Shown: positions 49,147 through 58,007 of the stretch, piece after piece
How the letters are laid out: each line of letters opens with the position of its first letter
How positions within the stretch are numbered: the first letter of the stretch is position 1
Assembly (NCBI GenBank): GCA_963761115.1
Contig: CAVXFS010000005.1
Location: 434,001 to 498,000, forward strand
Direction: 5' to 3'
From: CAVXFS01 sp963761115
GTDB lineage: Bacteria > Pseudomonadota > Gammaproteobacteria > Burkholderiales > Gallionellaceae
Length of the DNA stretch: 64,000 nt
Notes under the pieces: generated by a model
Told to the model about the DNA's origin: nothing
The model's input: only the letters and a program-made list of their open reading frames with translations
Database searches by the model: none
Position numbers and translations under genes: made by a program

Positions 49147-49288
49147 CTGGATAAGGGCGCGCGGCTGAAATGGCGCTGGGTGCGGGTAGGGGAGCTAAAT
49201 GAAAGAGCAAGATCGGAGCCAAAATCCGGTCCGCTCACAAGCTCTCCCCCGCTTGGAGGGAAGGAGCGAAAACCAGCCGTCGAGCGGC

Positions 49289-49687
49289 TCAAGCCTCCGG
49301 CTCTCCAGCAGGTAAATTGCTGACAGTTCTTTTGCGCAACTCATAATAAACCAGCAACAACAAAACCATCGGTGCACCAAAACTCAAGATAAATGGGGTT
49401 AGCGATAACAGCCGATCGAACCAGCTGGTCGTGCCTGTGATTGCGTCCCATATCCTCATGGCGATCGGGATAATCGTGAAAAGTAGCGTGGGGAGAAGAA
49501 ACCAGAATGAGCTTTTCCCGCCTGCTCTGGCAATGCGCGCCGAGAAAAATGACACCGCCGCCACGACGATAGATGACACAGCTCCCCATGCCATGCCAAA
49601 TATACCGGCTATCACCGTGCCGATCTGATAGATGAGCAGCATGGAAATTACGGCTGCGATGAAGAGTCTGAGGGTCTTGTCTGACAT
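49289..49687 (-). CDS. hypothetical membrane protein, four helices
   Basis: 132 residues, strongly hydrophobic with four likely membrane helices: LFIAAVISMLLIYQIGTVIA, GAVSSIVVAAVSFFSARIA, FWFLLPTLLFTIIPIAM and FILSFGAPMVLLLLVYYELR. I recognise no family and no catalytic motif. It may be cotranscribed with nothing; the next minus-strand gene upstream is 86 bases away and also encodes a small membrane protein. Function unknown. Confidence 0.7.
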   Translation of the reverse strand: MSDKTLRLFIAAVISMLLIYQIGTVIAGIFGMAWGAVSSIVVAAVSFFSARIARAGGKSSFWFLLPTLLFTIIPIAMRIWDAITGTTSWFDRLLSLTPFILSFGAPMVLLLLVYYELRKRTVSNLPAGEPEA

Positions 49688-49773
49688 ATGAGCCTGTGAT
49701 TCATATTAACAGGGTGGGGTACACATAATTCACTCAAGTATTGTTGTATTTGAGCCTGGCCCCAGTTCTGTGC

Positions 49774-49965
49774 CTACGCCCCGCGATCACGCGGTCCAAG
49801 GAAGAACCAGAGGATCAAGCCCAACAGGGGCAGCAGCAGCACTGCGATGATCCAGATCAGCTTCTTCTCGTTCGAAGCAGCGCTTTGGAAAATATTGATA
49901 ATTGCCCAGATATCTCCGATCAGTATCAGGAGGCCCAAGACACCGCTGTATCCGAAGTTCATCAT
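49774..49965 (-). CDS. PLDc_N family small membrane protein
   Basis: 63 residues: two membrane helices (VLGLLILIGDIWAIINIF; LIWIIAVLLLPLLGLILWFF) joined by a short charged loop with SNEKKL, ending GPRDRGA. This is the stand-alone form of the phospholipase D/cardiolipin synthase N-terminal transmembrane domain, found widely as tiny membrane proteins of unknown role. The start could be either of the two Met codons. Confidence 0.82.
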   Translation of the reverse strand: MMNFGYSGVLGLLILIGDIWAIINIFQSAASNEKKLIWIIAVLLLPLLGLILWFFLGPRDRGA

Positions 49966-50113
49966 TTTGGTTCCTTTTCTGTTTAATGGGAGTTGTCAAT
50001 CCACGACGCCCGTTACATGCGTGCCCTCTCGACTGCCGGGTTGGCATTTTACTCGTTTGCGATTCGTTGATGTATTCAGGAATTGGTTGCCGGCATTATT
50101 ATCGCCAGCAGGC

Positions 50114-50974
50114 TTACGCGCCTCGCTGGCTGATCTCCTGAAACAGCTGCAACCGTCGCGCATCGATCTTGCCAGCCGCGGAAGCCATGCGTATCGCACA
50201 GTCGGGTTCATGCAGGTGATGGCAATCATGGAAGCGGCATTGCCCGCGGTAGGGCGCGAACTCGATGAAACCTTCCTCGATGTCGCCGAAAGTCAGGTGG
50301 TGCAGGCCGAGCGCCTGCACGCCGGGACAGTCGATCAGGTGACTGTCGGCATTCAGGTGATACATCGTGGCGCGGGTGGTGGTGTGCTTGCCCGAATCCA
50401 GAAAGGTCGATATCTCGCGTGTCGATGCCTTGGCGTCAGGCAACAGGGCGTTGATCAGCGTGGACTTGCCCATGCCGGATTGTCCCATCAATACGCTGGT
50501 GTGGCCCTGCAAGTAAGGCAACAGCGGTGCGGCAGTTTCAGTGGCGCTCAATTCCAGCACGGTGTAGCCGATGGCGCGATAGGCTTGCAGTTGCGCGCGT
50601 GCTTTCTCCGTCGCGAGGTCGCATTTGTTCAGGATGATCAGGGGTTGCAACTGCTGGTCGTGCGCGGCGACCAGGCAGCGCGCCAGCAACTCGTCGTCGA
50701 ACGAAGGTTCGGTGGCGACGACGACGATGAGCTGGGTGACGTTGGCGGCGATGAGCTTGGTGCGGTGCGCGACCGAGCGGTAGAGCAGGGAAGTGCGCGG
50801 CAGGATCTTTTCGATCACCGCATGGCCGTCGGAAGTGTGCTGCAACTCGACGAAGTCACCGCATGCCACTTCACTTTTCTTGCCGCGCGGGACGCATTCA
50901 AGCAGTGAGCCGTCAGCCAGTTCCGCCAGGTAGTGGCGGCCGTATGCTGCGATGATCTGGCCCTGTGGATTCAA
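50114..50974 (-). CDS. rsgA: ribosome small subunit-dependent GTPase RsgA
   Basis: 286 residues from a TTG at 50974. Circularly permuted GTPase order: G4 NKCD (LIILNKCDLA), then G1 GQSGMGKST, then G3 DCPG (HLIDCPGVQALG). N-terminal OB domain (IIAAYGRHYLAELADGSLLE) and C-terminal zinc site (YRGQCRFHDCHHLHEPDC). Assists 30S maturation. An ATG at 50988 is one base out of frame with this start, so the true start may be there if a base is missing. Confidence 0.94.
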   Translation of the reverse strand: MNPQGQIIAAYGRHYLAELADGSLLECVPRGKKSEVACGDFVELQHTSDGHAVIEKILPRTSLLYRSVAHRTKLIAANVTQLIVVVATEPSFDDELLARCLVAAHDQQLQPLIILNKCDLATEKARAQLQAYRAIGYTVLELSATETAAPLLPYLQGHTSVLMGQSGMGKSTLINALLPDAKASTREISTFLDSGKHTTTRATMYHLNADSHLIDCPGVQALGLHHLTFGDIEEGFIEFAPYRGQCRFHDCHHLHEPDCAIRMASAAGKIDARRLQLFQEISQRGA

Positions 50975-51037
50975 CCCGGTTGACCCATTAACTTGCCATT
51001 CCGGTGCAGGCGGGGAAGGCGCAAGCGGGAATCCGGT

Positions 51038-51376
51038 TCAAAGCTTGAACAGCGCATCCACTTTGGCGGCACAGATGAAATCGTTTTCCGACAGCCCGCC
51101 GATCGCGTGTGTGGTGTATTCCACGCGGCATTTGTTGTAGCCGACGGTCATGTCAGGATGGTGATCCTCGCGGTGCGACACCCAGGCCACCGCATTGGCG
51201 AACGCCATGGTCTGGTAATAGTTCTTGAACTCGAAGATCTTGCCGATCAGTTGGTCATACTGCACCCAGCCATCGAGCTGCTTCATCAATTCGCCGATCT
51301 CGTTCGGGGTCAGCGGCGGCACGCCGCCTTCGCAGGGTTTGCACTGCTTGTTGGTCAAGTCGCAAACGGTTGCCAT
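51038..51376 (-). CDS. phhB: pterin-4a-carbinolamine dehydratase
   Basis: 112 residues. Signature HREDHHPDM (catalytic His pair) with YQTMAFANAVAWVSH before it and VEYTTHAIGGLSENDFICAA after. Recycles the carbinolamine form of pterin cofactors. A Cys-containing N-terminus (VCDLTNKQCKPCEG) is typical of the proteobacterial subgroup. 7 bases downstream of the cytochrome c gene, likely same transcript. Confidence 0.94.
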   Translation of the reverse strand: MATVCDLTNKQCKPCEGGVPPLTPNEIGELMKQLDGWVQYDQLIGKIFEFKNYYQTMAFANAVAWVSHREDHHPDMTVGYNKCRVEYTTHAIGGLSENDFICAAKVDALFKL

Positions 51377-51383
51377 GTCATCC

Positions 51384-51692
51384 TCACTCGAATTTGTAGT
51401 AGTTCTGGTTCAGGTAGGCGCCCAGGTCCTGTTCGTTCTGCGGCGTCAGGTCTATGCCGGCAGCGCCGCTGCATACATGAAAGCGCGCGATCAATTGCTC
51501 CGGGCTGTTCACGATACGGTTGGAACGGGTGAAGATGCCGCTGCCGTCGCCGCCGACCTTGCCGATGTGACAACTGTCGCACTTGTCATTCACGAACAGT
51601 TTCTTGCCCACTTCGGCATCGCCGGTCGGGAAAGGATTGGCCAGCGCGCTGCCGGCGATCAGGGACAATAAAACAAAGGCTGGTAATTTCAT
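51384..51692 (-). CDS. monohaem c-type cytochrome
   Basis: 102 residues. Signal peptide 1-19 (MKLPAFVLLSLIAGSALA), haem motif CDSCH. No Met follows the haem motif, so the sixth ligand cannot be the usual Met; a His in ARFHVCSG is the obvious candidate. The GDGSGIFTRSNRIVNSPEQL segment is typical of a small cytochrome family in betaproteobacteria. Periplasmic electron carrier or sensor; partner unknown. It lies between the M48 protease gene and phhB. Confidence 0.9.
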   Translation of the reverse strand: MKLPAFVLLSLIAGSALANPFPTGDAEVGKKLFVNDKCDSCHIGKVGGDGSGIFTRSNRIVNSPEQLIARFHVCSGAAGIDLTPQNEQDLGAYLNQNYYKFE

Positions 51693-51703
51693 CGGGTTTC
51701 TCC

Positions 51704-52972
51704 TTACGTGGTTTGTAATTTCGCGATCCGCACCGGGGCGGGTGGATGCGAGTCATAGAACACAGAATACAACGGATCGGGGGTCAATGTGGCGGCATTG
51801 TCCTGGTACATCTTCACCAGCGCGGCGGCGAGATCGCGCGCATCGGTGTTCTTCGCGGCGTAGGCATCCGCCTCGAACTCGTGCTTGCGCGAGTAGGCCG
51901 ACGATAACGGGTGCAGCAAAAAGCCGAACACCGGCAGCACCATGAAAAACAGCAGCAGGGCCAGTGCGGTGGTGGCGTTGCTGCTCCCCACCCAGTGCGA
52001 CAGGGGCACGCCCAGCCCCTCGAAGAACCAGTCTGCCTGCATCAATTGCGCCAGCAGCCACAGGAACCCCAGACTTAAAGCGAAACTGATGCCGATGCGC
52101 TTGATCACGTGGCGGTGCTTGAAGTGGCCGAGTTCGTGCGCCAGCACGGCTTCGATCTCGCCGGGCGACAGGCGCGACAGCAGCGTATCGAAGAACACGA
52201 TGCGCTTGGTCTTGCCGAAGCCGGTGAAATAGGCGTTGCCGTGCGAGCTGCGTTTGGAGCCGTCCATCACGAACAGGCCGCTGGCGGTAAAGCCGCATTT
52301 GTTCAGCAGGTTCTCGATGCGCGTCTTCAATGACTCATCCTGCAACGGCTGGAACTTGTTGAACAACGGTGCGATGAAGGTCGGGTAGATGAACAGCAGC
52401 AGCAGGTTGAACGCCACCCACACGCCCCATACATACAACCACCAGTTATAACCCATGCGCTGCATCATCCACAGCACGCCGAACAGCAGCGGCAGGCCGA
52501 GCACGGCAGCAAGCAACAGGCCCTTCAGGATATCCATCAGGTACAGCGCAAACGACGTCTTGTTGAAGCCATAGCGCGCTTCTAGGACAAAGGTCCGATA
52601 CAGGCCGAACGGGGCTTCCAGCAATGCGGAAATGATCAGCACCGTGACGATGATGCCCATGCCCTGGTAGATCGGCGAGACGAAGAACTGCGGCCAGAAC
52701 GCGGCGATCTTGTGGATGCCGCCGCCGAGCGTGAAACCCAGCAACACGACTGCTTCGAACAGCGCTTCCGCCATCGCGAAGCGTGTCTTTGAGCTGGTGT
52801 AATCGGCGGCTTTCTGGTGCGCAGCCAGGTCTATCTTTTCGCTGAACGCAGGCGGCACGGCTCCGCGATTCGCCTTGATGTGCGACAGATGCCGTTGTGC
52901 CAGCCATAACTTGGTGACAGTGGCAAGCAATAGCGCGGCGATAAAAATTTTGCTGAACAGGAATGGAGTCAT
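51704..52972 (-). CDS. M48 family (Ste24/CAAX protease-like) membrane metalloprotease
   Basis: 422 residues. Several membrane helices (IFIAALLLATVTKLWLAQ at the start; GLLLAAVLGLPLLFGVLWMM; LLLFIYPTFIAPLFNKF), zinc motif HELGH in VLAHELGHFKHRHV, and third ligand Glu in HEFEADAYAAKN. It has the Ste24 layout with N-terminal peptidase region rather than the short HtpX form. Likely degrades membrane proteins. Divergent from orn. Confidence 0.94.
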   Translation of the reverse strand: MTPFLFSKIFIAALLLATVTKLWLAQRHLSHIKANRGAVPPAFSEKIDLAAHQKAADYTSSKTRFAMAEALFEAVVLLGFTLGGGIHKIAAFWPQFFVSPIYQGMGIIVTVLIISALLEAPFGLYRTFVLEARYGFNKTSFALYLMDILKGLLLAAVLGLPLLFGVLWMMQRMGYNWWLYVWGVWVAFNLLLLFIYPTFIAPLFNKFQPLQDESLKTRIENLLNKCGFTASGLFVMDGSKRSSHGNAYFTGFGKTKRIVFFDTLLSRLSPGEIEAVLAHELGHFKHRHVIKRIGISFALSLGFLWLLAQLMQADWFFEGLGVPLSHWVGSSNATTALALLLFFMVLPVFGFLLHPLSSAYSRKHEFEADAYAAKNTDARDLAAALVKMYQDNAATLTPDPLYSVFYDSHPPAPVRIAKLQTT

Positions 52973-53052
52973 CGGTTGCGAATTTTGGATGGCAGGGCCT
53001 GGACTGACTGTGACACAATATGCGCCTGACAGTTCATGGCGCGATCTGAATT

Positions 53053-53598
53053 ATGGCACAAAACCCGAACCATCTTGTATGGCTGGACATGGAAATGACC
53101 GGTCTCGATCCGGACAGTGACCACATCATCGAAGTGGCAATGGTGATCACGGATGAACAATTGGAAACAGTAGCCGAATCGCCGGTGCTGGTCGTGCATC
53201 AACCCGACAGCGTGCTGGATGCGATGGATAACTGGAACAAGTCGACGCATGCCAAGTCCGGCCTGATCGACAAGGTCAAGGCATCCATGCTGGACAATGC
53301 GGTGGTGGAAGCGCAGATGCTGGAATTCCTCAAGGAATACGTGCCGCCGACTACCTCGCCGATGTGCGGCAACTCGATCTGCCAGGACCGTCGTTTCATG
53401 GCGCGCGGGATGCCGCAACTGGAGGCGTATTTTCATTACCGCAACCTCGACGTGAGCACGCTGAAGGAACTGGCCAAGCGCTGGAAACCGGAAGTCGCAC
53501 AAGGGATCAAGAAGCACGGCAAGCATGAAGCGCTGGCGGACATCTACGAATCCATCAGCGAAATGAAGTATTACCGCGATAATTTCCTCAAGCTCTGA
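53053..53598 (+). CDS. orn: oligoribonuclease
   Basis: 181 residues. DEDDh 3'-5' exonuclease: Asp and Glu in WLDMEMTGLDP, Asp in GNSICQDRRF, His/Asp in KHGKHEALADI. Degrades short RNA oligomers, including pGpG from cyclic di-GMP breakdown, which ties to the GGDEF regulator in this window. Start ATG 53053. Confidence 0.97.
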   Translation: MAQNPNHLVWLDMEMTGLDPDSDHIIEVAMVITDEQLETVAESPVLVVHQPDSVLDAMDNWNKSTHAKSGLIDKVKASMLDNAVVEAQMLEFLKEYVPPTTSPMCGNSICQDRRFMARGMPQLEAYFHYRNLDVSTLKELAKRWKPEVAQGIKKHGKHEALADIYESISEMKYYRDNFLKL

Positions 53599-53644
53599 GC
53601 GCAGCACCCGTCTGCTGCGCGATGGCCGGGTTGCTGGCTGATCA

Positions 53645-54856
53645 ATGAACATGCCCCATCTGCTGGTTGATATCTCCGCCCATGGCTTCGGCCACGTCAG
53701 CCAGACTGCGCCGGTGGTGAACGAACTGGTGCGGCGCGTTCCCGGTTTGCGCGTCACGTTGCGATCCGCCGCGCCCCTGCCCCTGCTGCGACAGCGTTTT
53801 TCCTGTGATTTCGACCATATTCAGGTCGCGCTGGATTTCGGCATGAACATGGCGAATGCGGTGGATGTGGAAGTCGGGCAGAGCGCAGCAGCCTATCGTG
53901 CGTTCCATGCGAATTGGGATCAGCGGGTGCGATTGGCAGCGGCAGAGATAAGCGCACTGAAGCCCGATCTGCTGCTGGCGAATGTTCCCTATCTGTCGCT
54001 GGCTGCGGCGCGGGTTGCCGGCGTGCGCAGTGCGGCGATGTGTTGTCTTAACTGGGCGGATATCTATAGCCATTATTGCCACGGCGATGCCGACAGTGCA
54101 GTGATCCATGCGCAGATGCTGGCCGCCTACGACAGCGCAGAGGTCTTCCTCAAGGTGCAGCCGACGATGCCGATGCTGGATCTCGGGAACGCGCAAATCA
54201 TCGGGCCGATCGCTCAGGTCGGCCGTAGCCAACGCGCTCAAATTGAAGCGAGCCTGCTCCCTCCCCCTGGCAGGGGGAGGGCTGGGGAGGGGGTTGGGAC
54301 TTCGCATTTCCGCTGGTCTTCCGCAGTCTCAACCCCCATCCTATCCTTCCCCCTGCCAGGGGGAAGGAAGCGGCCCGGTTCAGATGTGGAGTCTGATGTC
54401 CCCGCCGAAAAACTCATCCTCGTCGCCATGGGCGGTATCGATTTTCGCCTGCCGATGGAAAACTGGCCGCGCCTCGACGGTGTGCGCTGGCTGGTGCCGC
54501 AGGCATGGCACATCGTCCGTGACGACATCATCGCCTTCGAGCCGCTGGGTCTGCCCTTCGGCGACCTGCTCGCTTCGTGCGATGCCGTGTTCACCAAACC
54601 CGGCTATGGCACCTTCGTCGAAGCCGCCTGTGCAAGTGTGCCGGTGTTGTACGTCTCGCGCGGCGATTGGCCGGAGGAGCCCTATCTGGTGCAATGGCTG
54701 CAACAGCATGGCGTGTGCCGCGTGGTGGGACGCGAACGCTTGCAGGGCGGTGACCTTGAGGATGTGCTGCGGGATTTGTGGTCGCACCCAAAACCGCCTG
54801 TGCCTGAAGCGAGCGGCGCGGCTGAAGCGGCGGAGATTTTGGCCGGAAAGCTGTAG
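53645..54856 (+). CDS. glycosyltransferase-like protein with in-frame repeat insertion
   Basis: 403 residues. The N-terminal half (LLVDISAHGFGHVSQTAPVV; LRVTLRSAAPLPLLRQRF; LLLANVPYLSLAAARVAGVR) and C-terminal half (ILVAMGGIDFRLPMENWPRL; CDAVFTKPGYGTFVEAACAS) are of the GT-B/MurG-like kind. Between them, residues of about 205-243 are low-complexity (LLPPPGRGRAGEGVG; FPLPGGRKRP) and encoded by a family C palindrome at 54258-54368, which keeps the frame. The gene ends at TAG within another palindrome. Substrate unknown. The insertion sits in the inter-domain linker, so the protein might still fold. Confidence 0.75.
   Translation: MNMPHLLVDISAHGFGHVSQTAPVVNELVRRVPGLRVTLRSAAPLPLLRQRFSCDFDHIQVALDFGMNMANAVDVEVGQSAAAYRAFHANWDQRVRLAAAEISALKPDLLLANVPYLSLAAARVAGVRSAAMCCLNWADIYSHYCHGDADSAVIHAQMLAAYDSAEVFLKVQPTMPMLDLGNAQIIGPIAQVGRSQRAQIEASLLPPPGRGRAGEGVGTSHFRWSSAVSTPILSFPLPGGRKRPGSDVESDVPAEKLILVAMGGIDFRLPMENWPRLDGVRWLVPQAWHIVRDDIIAFEPLGLPFGDLLASCDAVFTKPGYGTFVEAACASVPVLYVSRGDWPEEPYLVQWLQQHGVCRVVGRERLQGGDLEDVLRDLWSHPKPPVPEASGAAEAAEILAGKL
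54258..54368. repeat. double-hairpin GGGGGA repeat, family C copy 2 (inside a gene)
   Basis: Hairpin 1 at 54259-54281 (CCCTCCCCCTGGCAGGGGGA) and hairpin 2 at 54346-54367 (CCTTCCCCCTGCCAGGGGGA) flank arms GGAGGGGGTTGGGAC / TCAACCCCCATCCTA. 111 bp is a multiple of three, and the surrounding gene stays open through it. Confidence 0.88.
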
Positions 54857-54886
54857 GTTGGACTGACGCAGGAAGTCCAACCTACA
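54852..54886. terminator. 13-bp palindrome between convergent genes (family D copy 2)
   Basis: TGTAGGTTGGACT, loop GACGCAGGA, AGTCCAACCTACA, then TTATTTCTTT on the plus side. A perfect 13-bp stem that includes the TAG stop of the glycosyltransferase-like gene and ends one base before the hemH stop. It can end transcription from both sides. Same family as 639-712. Confidence 0.8.
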
Positions 54887-55972
54887 TTATTTCTTTGACC
54901 CCAGCGCCAGCGCGCGCAGCCTGCTTTGTTCCAGTTCCGCCTGGTCCGGCTGCTCCAGCCAGCCGTGCAGGTTGTCCAGCACCAGTTCGGTGAGCATGTG
55001 CATCCAGTCGTCGCGCTCGTTCAGGCAGGGGATGTAGTGGTACTCGCCGCCGCCGGCATGGATGAAATCCTCGCGTACTTCCATGTTGATCTCTTCCAGT
55101 GTTTCCAGGCAGTCGGCGACGAAGCCGGGGCAGACCACGTCCACGCGCTTGGTCTTCTGCTTGCCCAGTTCCTGCAGCGTGGCAGCGGTGTAGGGCTTGA
55201 GCCACTCGGCGCGGCCGAAGCGCGACTGGAAGGTGACCAGGTACTGGTCGCGATCCAGGCTCAATGCCTCGGCGATCAGGCGTCCGCTTTTTTGGCATTC
55301 GCAGTGGTAGGGGTCACCCTTGTCGAGCGAGAACTGCGGCAGGCCGTGGAAACTCATCACCAGCTTGTCCGGGCGGCCGTGCACCGTCCAGTAGTCGCGG
55401 ATGTTTTGCGCCGTGGCCTTGATGTAGCCGGGATGGTCGTGGAAATGCTTGATGGTGCGCAGCGCCGGGGCATTGCGCATCTGCTGCAGTTCGCCGAACA
55501 CCGCGTCGTAGACCGTGGCGACTGCGCTGGCGGCATATTGCGGATACATCGGCAGCAGCAGGATGCGCTGGCAATTCTGCGCTTTCAGTTTCGCCAGCAC
55601 GCTGGCTATCGAGGGATTGCCGTAGCGCATCGCGTATTCCACCACGATACCTTTTGATTCGTTGCCCAGGTAACCCTGCAGCAGCGCGGTCTGGCGTTCG
55701 GTGTGCACCTTCAGCGGCGAACCTTCCGGCATCCAGATGCTGGCATATTTCAGCGCCGATTTTTTTGGCCGGGTGTTGAGAATGACGCCGTTGAGGATCA
55801 GCCACCAGATCGGCCTGGGGATCTCCACCACGCGCGGGTCACTGAGGAATTCCTTCAGGTAAGGGCGCAACGCCTGCGCTGTGGGTGCATCCGGCGTGCC
55901 GAGATTGACGACGAGGACAGCGGTTTTTTCCGGTGCGCCGTGGGCGAATGCAGGTTCTGTCATGTAGGGCAT
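54887..55972 (-). CDS. hemH: ferrochelatase
   Basis: 361 residues. Inserts Fe2+ into protoporphyrin IX. Motifs: VLVVNLGTPDAPTAQALRPY near the N-terminus, catalytic His in SFHGLPQ, Glu/acidic patch and CPGFVADCLETLEEI, and GEYHYIPCLNERDDWM. The length and the CECQKSGRLIAEAL segment fit the proteobacterial enzyme. Two possible Met starts (residues 1 and 4). Confidence 0.96.
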   Translation of the reverse strand: MPYMTEPAFAHGAPEKTAVLVVNLGTPDAPTAQALRPYLKEFLSDPRVVEIPRPIWWLILNGVILNTRPKKSALKYASIWMPEGSPLKVHTERQTALLQGYLGNESKGIVVEYAMRYGNPSIASVLAKLKAQNCQRILLLPMYPQYAASAVATVYDAVFGELQQMRNAPALRTIKHFHDHPGYIKATAQNIRDYWTVHGRPDKLVMSFHGLPQFSLDKGDPYHCECQKSGRLIAEALSLDRDQYLVTFQSRFGRAEWLKPYTAATLQELGKQKTKRVDVVCPGFVADCLETLEEINMEVREDFIHAGGGEYHYIPCLNERDDWMHMLTELVLDNLHGWLEQPDQAELEQSRLRALALGSKK

Positions 55973-56035
55973 AATTATTCTGGTTGATTGGTCAATGTTG
56001 GGATTTTTTATTCGATGCGCAACACGCGTCGTCTG

Positions 56036-57055
56036 TTAATACTGCGACAGCGCATTGCTCAGCAATTTGGCGGTGACTTCGACGATCGGCACCACCTTTT
56101 CATAATCCATGCGCTTGGGCCCGACCACTGCCAGGGTACCGATGACCTGTCCGTCGCTGGCGTAGGGTGCGCTGACCACGCTGCAATCGTCCAGCCCGGC
56201 CAGTCCCGATTCGTTGCCGATGAAGATGTGCACGCCGGGTGCGTGGCGGCAGGCATCCAGCAAACTCAGCAGATCGGATTTGCGCTCGAACACGCCGAAC
56301 AGGTTGCGCAGGCGGTTCATGTCGGCGGACAGGTCCTGCACATGCAGCAGGTTGCGCTCGCCGCTGATGACGTAATCGTCCTGCTTGCGCGCCATCACTT
56401 CATCGCCGGCAGCGATGACGGCTGTCATCAGCGCGGTCATGTCGTGGCGCAATTGGTGCAGTTCGCCCTGCACGCGGCGGCGGATCTCCGGGAAGTCGCA
56501 GCCGGAGTAATGCTGGTTGAGAAAATTGCCTGCTTCGATCAACTGCGACTGTGAATAATCCTGGTCGGTAAGCAATACCCGGTTTTCCACCTCGCCGTCC
56601 GGCATCACGATGATCAGCAGGATCTTCTTTTCCGACAGGCGCAGGAACTCGATCTGCCGCACGGAGATGCTCTGGCGCCTGGGCGTAGCCACCACGCCGG
56701 CGAAACGGGTGAGCTCGGACAGCAGGTTGGAAGCCTGTGTCACCAGGCGCGATGGATTGTCCGGTTGCAGCTGGTATTGCAGGTGTTGCACGCGCGCCGA
56801 ATCCAGCGGTTGCAACACCATCAGCGTATCGATGAACAAGCGGTAGCCCAGAGCGGTGGGGATGCGACCGGCGGAAGTGTGCGGGCTGGAGATCAGTCCC
56901 ATCTCTTCCAGGTCGGCCATCACGTTGCGGATGGTGGCGGAGCTGACGTCCAGCCCGGAGAATTGCTGCAAGGCGCGCGAGCCGACCGGGTGGCCATCGC
57001 TGATATAGCGATCCACCAGAGTCTTGAGCAGAATTTGCGCGCGGTCGTTGAGCAT
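56036..57055 (-). CDS. hrcA: heat-inducible transcription repressor HrcA
   Basis: 339 residues. N-terminal winged helix (AQILLKTLVDRYISDGHPVG; SSATIRNVMADLEEMGLIS; HTSAGRIPT) and C-terminal dimer/GAF-like domain (FIGNESGLAGLDDCSVVSAP). Represses groE/dnaK-type operons at CIRCE elements. I see no CIRCE site in its own upstream region. Divergent from nadK, 79 bases apart, as in other betaproteobacteria. Confidence 0.95.
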   Translation of the reverse strand: MLNDRAQILLKTLVDRYISDGHPVGSRALQQFSGLDVSSATIRNVMADLEEMGLISSPHTSAGRIPTALGYRLFIDTLMVLQPLDSARVQHLQYQLQPDNPSRLVTQASNLLSELTRFAGVVATPRRQSISVRQIEFLRLSEKKILLIIVMPDGEVENRVLLTDQDYSQSQLIEAGNFLNQHYSGCDFPEIRRRVQGELHQLRHDMTALMTAVIAAGDEVMARKQDDYVISGERNLLHVQDLSADMNRLRNLFGVFERKSDLLSLLDACRHAPGVHIFIGNESGLAGLDDCSVVSAPYASDGQVIGTLAVVGPKRMDYEKVVPIVEVTAKLLSNALSQY

Positions 57056-57134
57056 GGAGTCCGATCAGTTTGCCTGGTTGCATTCTACCATTGCTGCTTT
57101 GTCAACAAACTGGCGATATGGTTTAATCGCAGGC

Positions 57135-58007
57135 ATGAAATACCCCTTCAAGATCGTTGCACTGGTCGGCAAGTTCAATACCCCGGAAATCACCGAGCCG
57201 TTGCTGCATCTGGCTGCCTTTTTAACTGGTAAGGGCATCACGGTAGTGGTGGATGTGCAGACTGCGGAAAATCTTGACCAGCATGAATACCGCACGCTGG
57301 AACTGGCGCAAATGGAAAACGTGGTCGACCTGGCCATCGTGCTGGGCGGCGACGGCACCCTGTTGAATGTCGTGCGTACACTGGCACCCTTCGGTATCCC
57401 ACTGGTCGGGGTGAATCAGGGGCGTCTCGGGTTTTTGACCGATCTCTCGCTCGAGAACATGGAACAGACTATCGGCGCCATGCTGGAGCAGGAGTTCGTC
57501 ACCGAACAGCGCCTGCTGCTGTCGACTCGAATCCTTCGTGGTGACGAGGAAATTTTCACATCGCTGGCATTCAACGAAGTGGTCGTGCATCGTGACAACG
57601 TCGGCAGCATGATCGAGTTCGAGGTACGCATCAACGATGACTATCTGTATCACCAGCGCGCCGACGGCCTGATCGTTGCCAGCCCGACCGGTTCGACCGC
57701 TTACGCGCTGTCATCGGGCGGCCCGATCCTGCACCCCAGCCTCGACGTGATCGAGCTGGTTCCGGTGTGCCCGCACACGCTGAGCAATCGTCCGATCGTG
57801 GTGAAAAGCGACTCGGTGATCACCATCCTGCTGCATGGCGCCAGCCTTGTGCGCGTGCGTTTCGACGGCCATTCCCATTTCGACCTGCAGGACAACGACA
57901 GGATAGAGGTGAGCCGGTATCCGAAGACCGCATGCCTGCTGCATCCGGTCGGCCACAGTTATTACCATACGCTGCGCGAAAAGCTGCTCTGGAACAAATC
58001 CTTCTAA
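57135..58007 (+). CDS. nadK: NAD kinase
   Basis: 290 residues from the ATG at 57135; an upstream in-frame start would run into hrcA. Makes NADP from NAD and ATP (or polyphosphate). Motifs: GGDGTLLN (catalytic Asp), NQGRLGFLTDL, and SPTGSTAYALSSGGPILHP. The stop is directly before the recN ATG. Confidence 0.96.
   Translation: MKYPFKIVALVGKFNTPEITEPLLHLAAFLTGKGITVVVDVQTAENLDQHEYRTLELAQMENVVDLAIVLGGDGTLLNVVRTLAPFGIPLVGVNQGRLGFLTDLSLENMEQTIGAMLEQEFVTEQRLLLSTRILRGDEEIFTSLAFNEVVVHRDNVGSMIEFEVRINDDYLYHQRADGLIVASPTGSTAYALSSGGPILHPSLDVIELVPVCPHTLSNRPIVVKSDSVITILLHGASLVRVRFDGHSHFDLQDNDRIEVSRYPKTACLLHPVGHSYYHTLREKLLWNKSF

Noticed and set aside
54238..54597. Antisense open frame across the glycosyltransferase-like gene
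   Set aside because: Created by the palindromic family C element, which is open on both strands; no start signal or homology.
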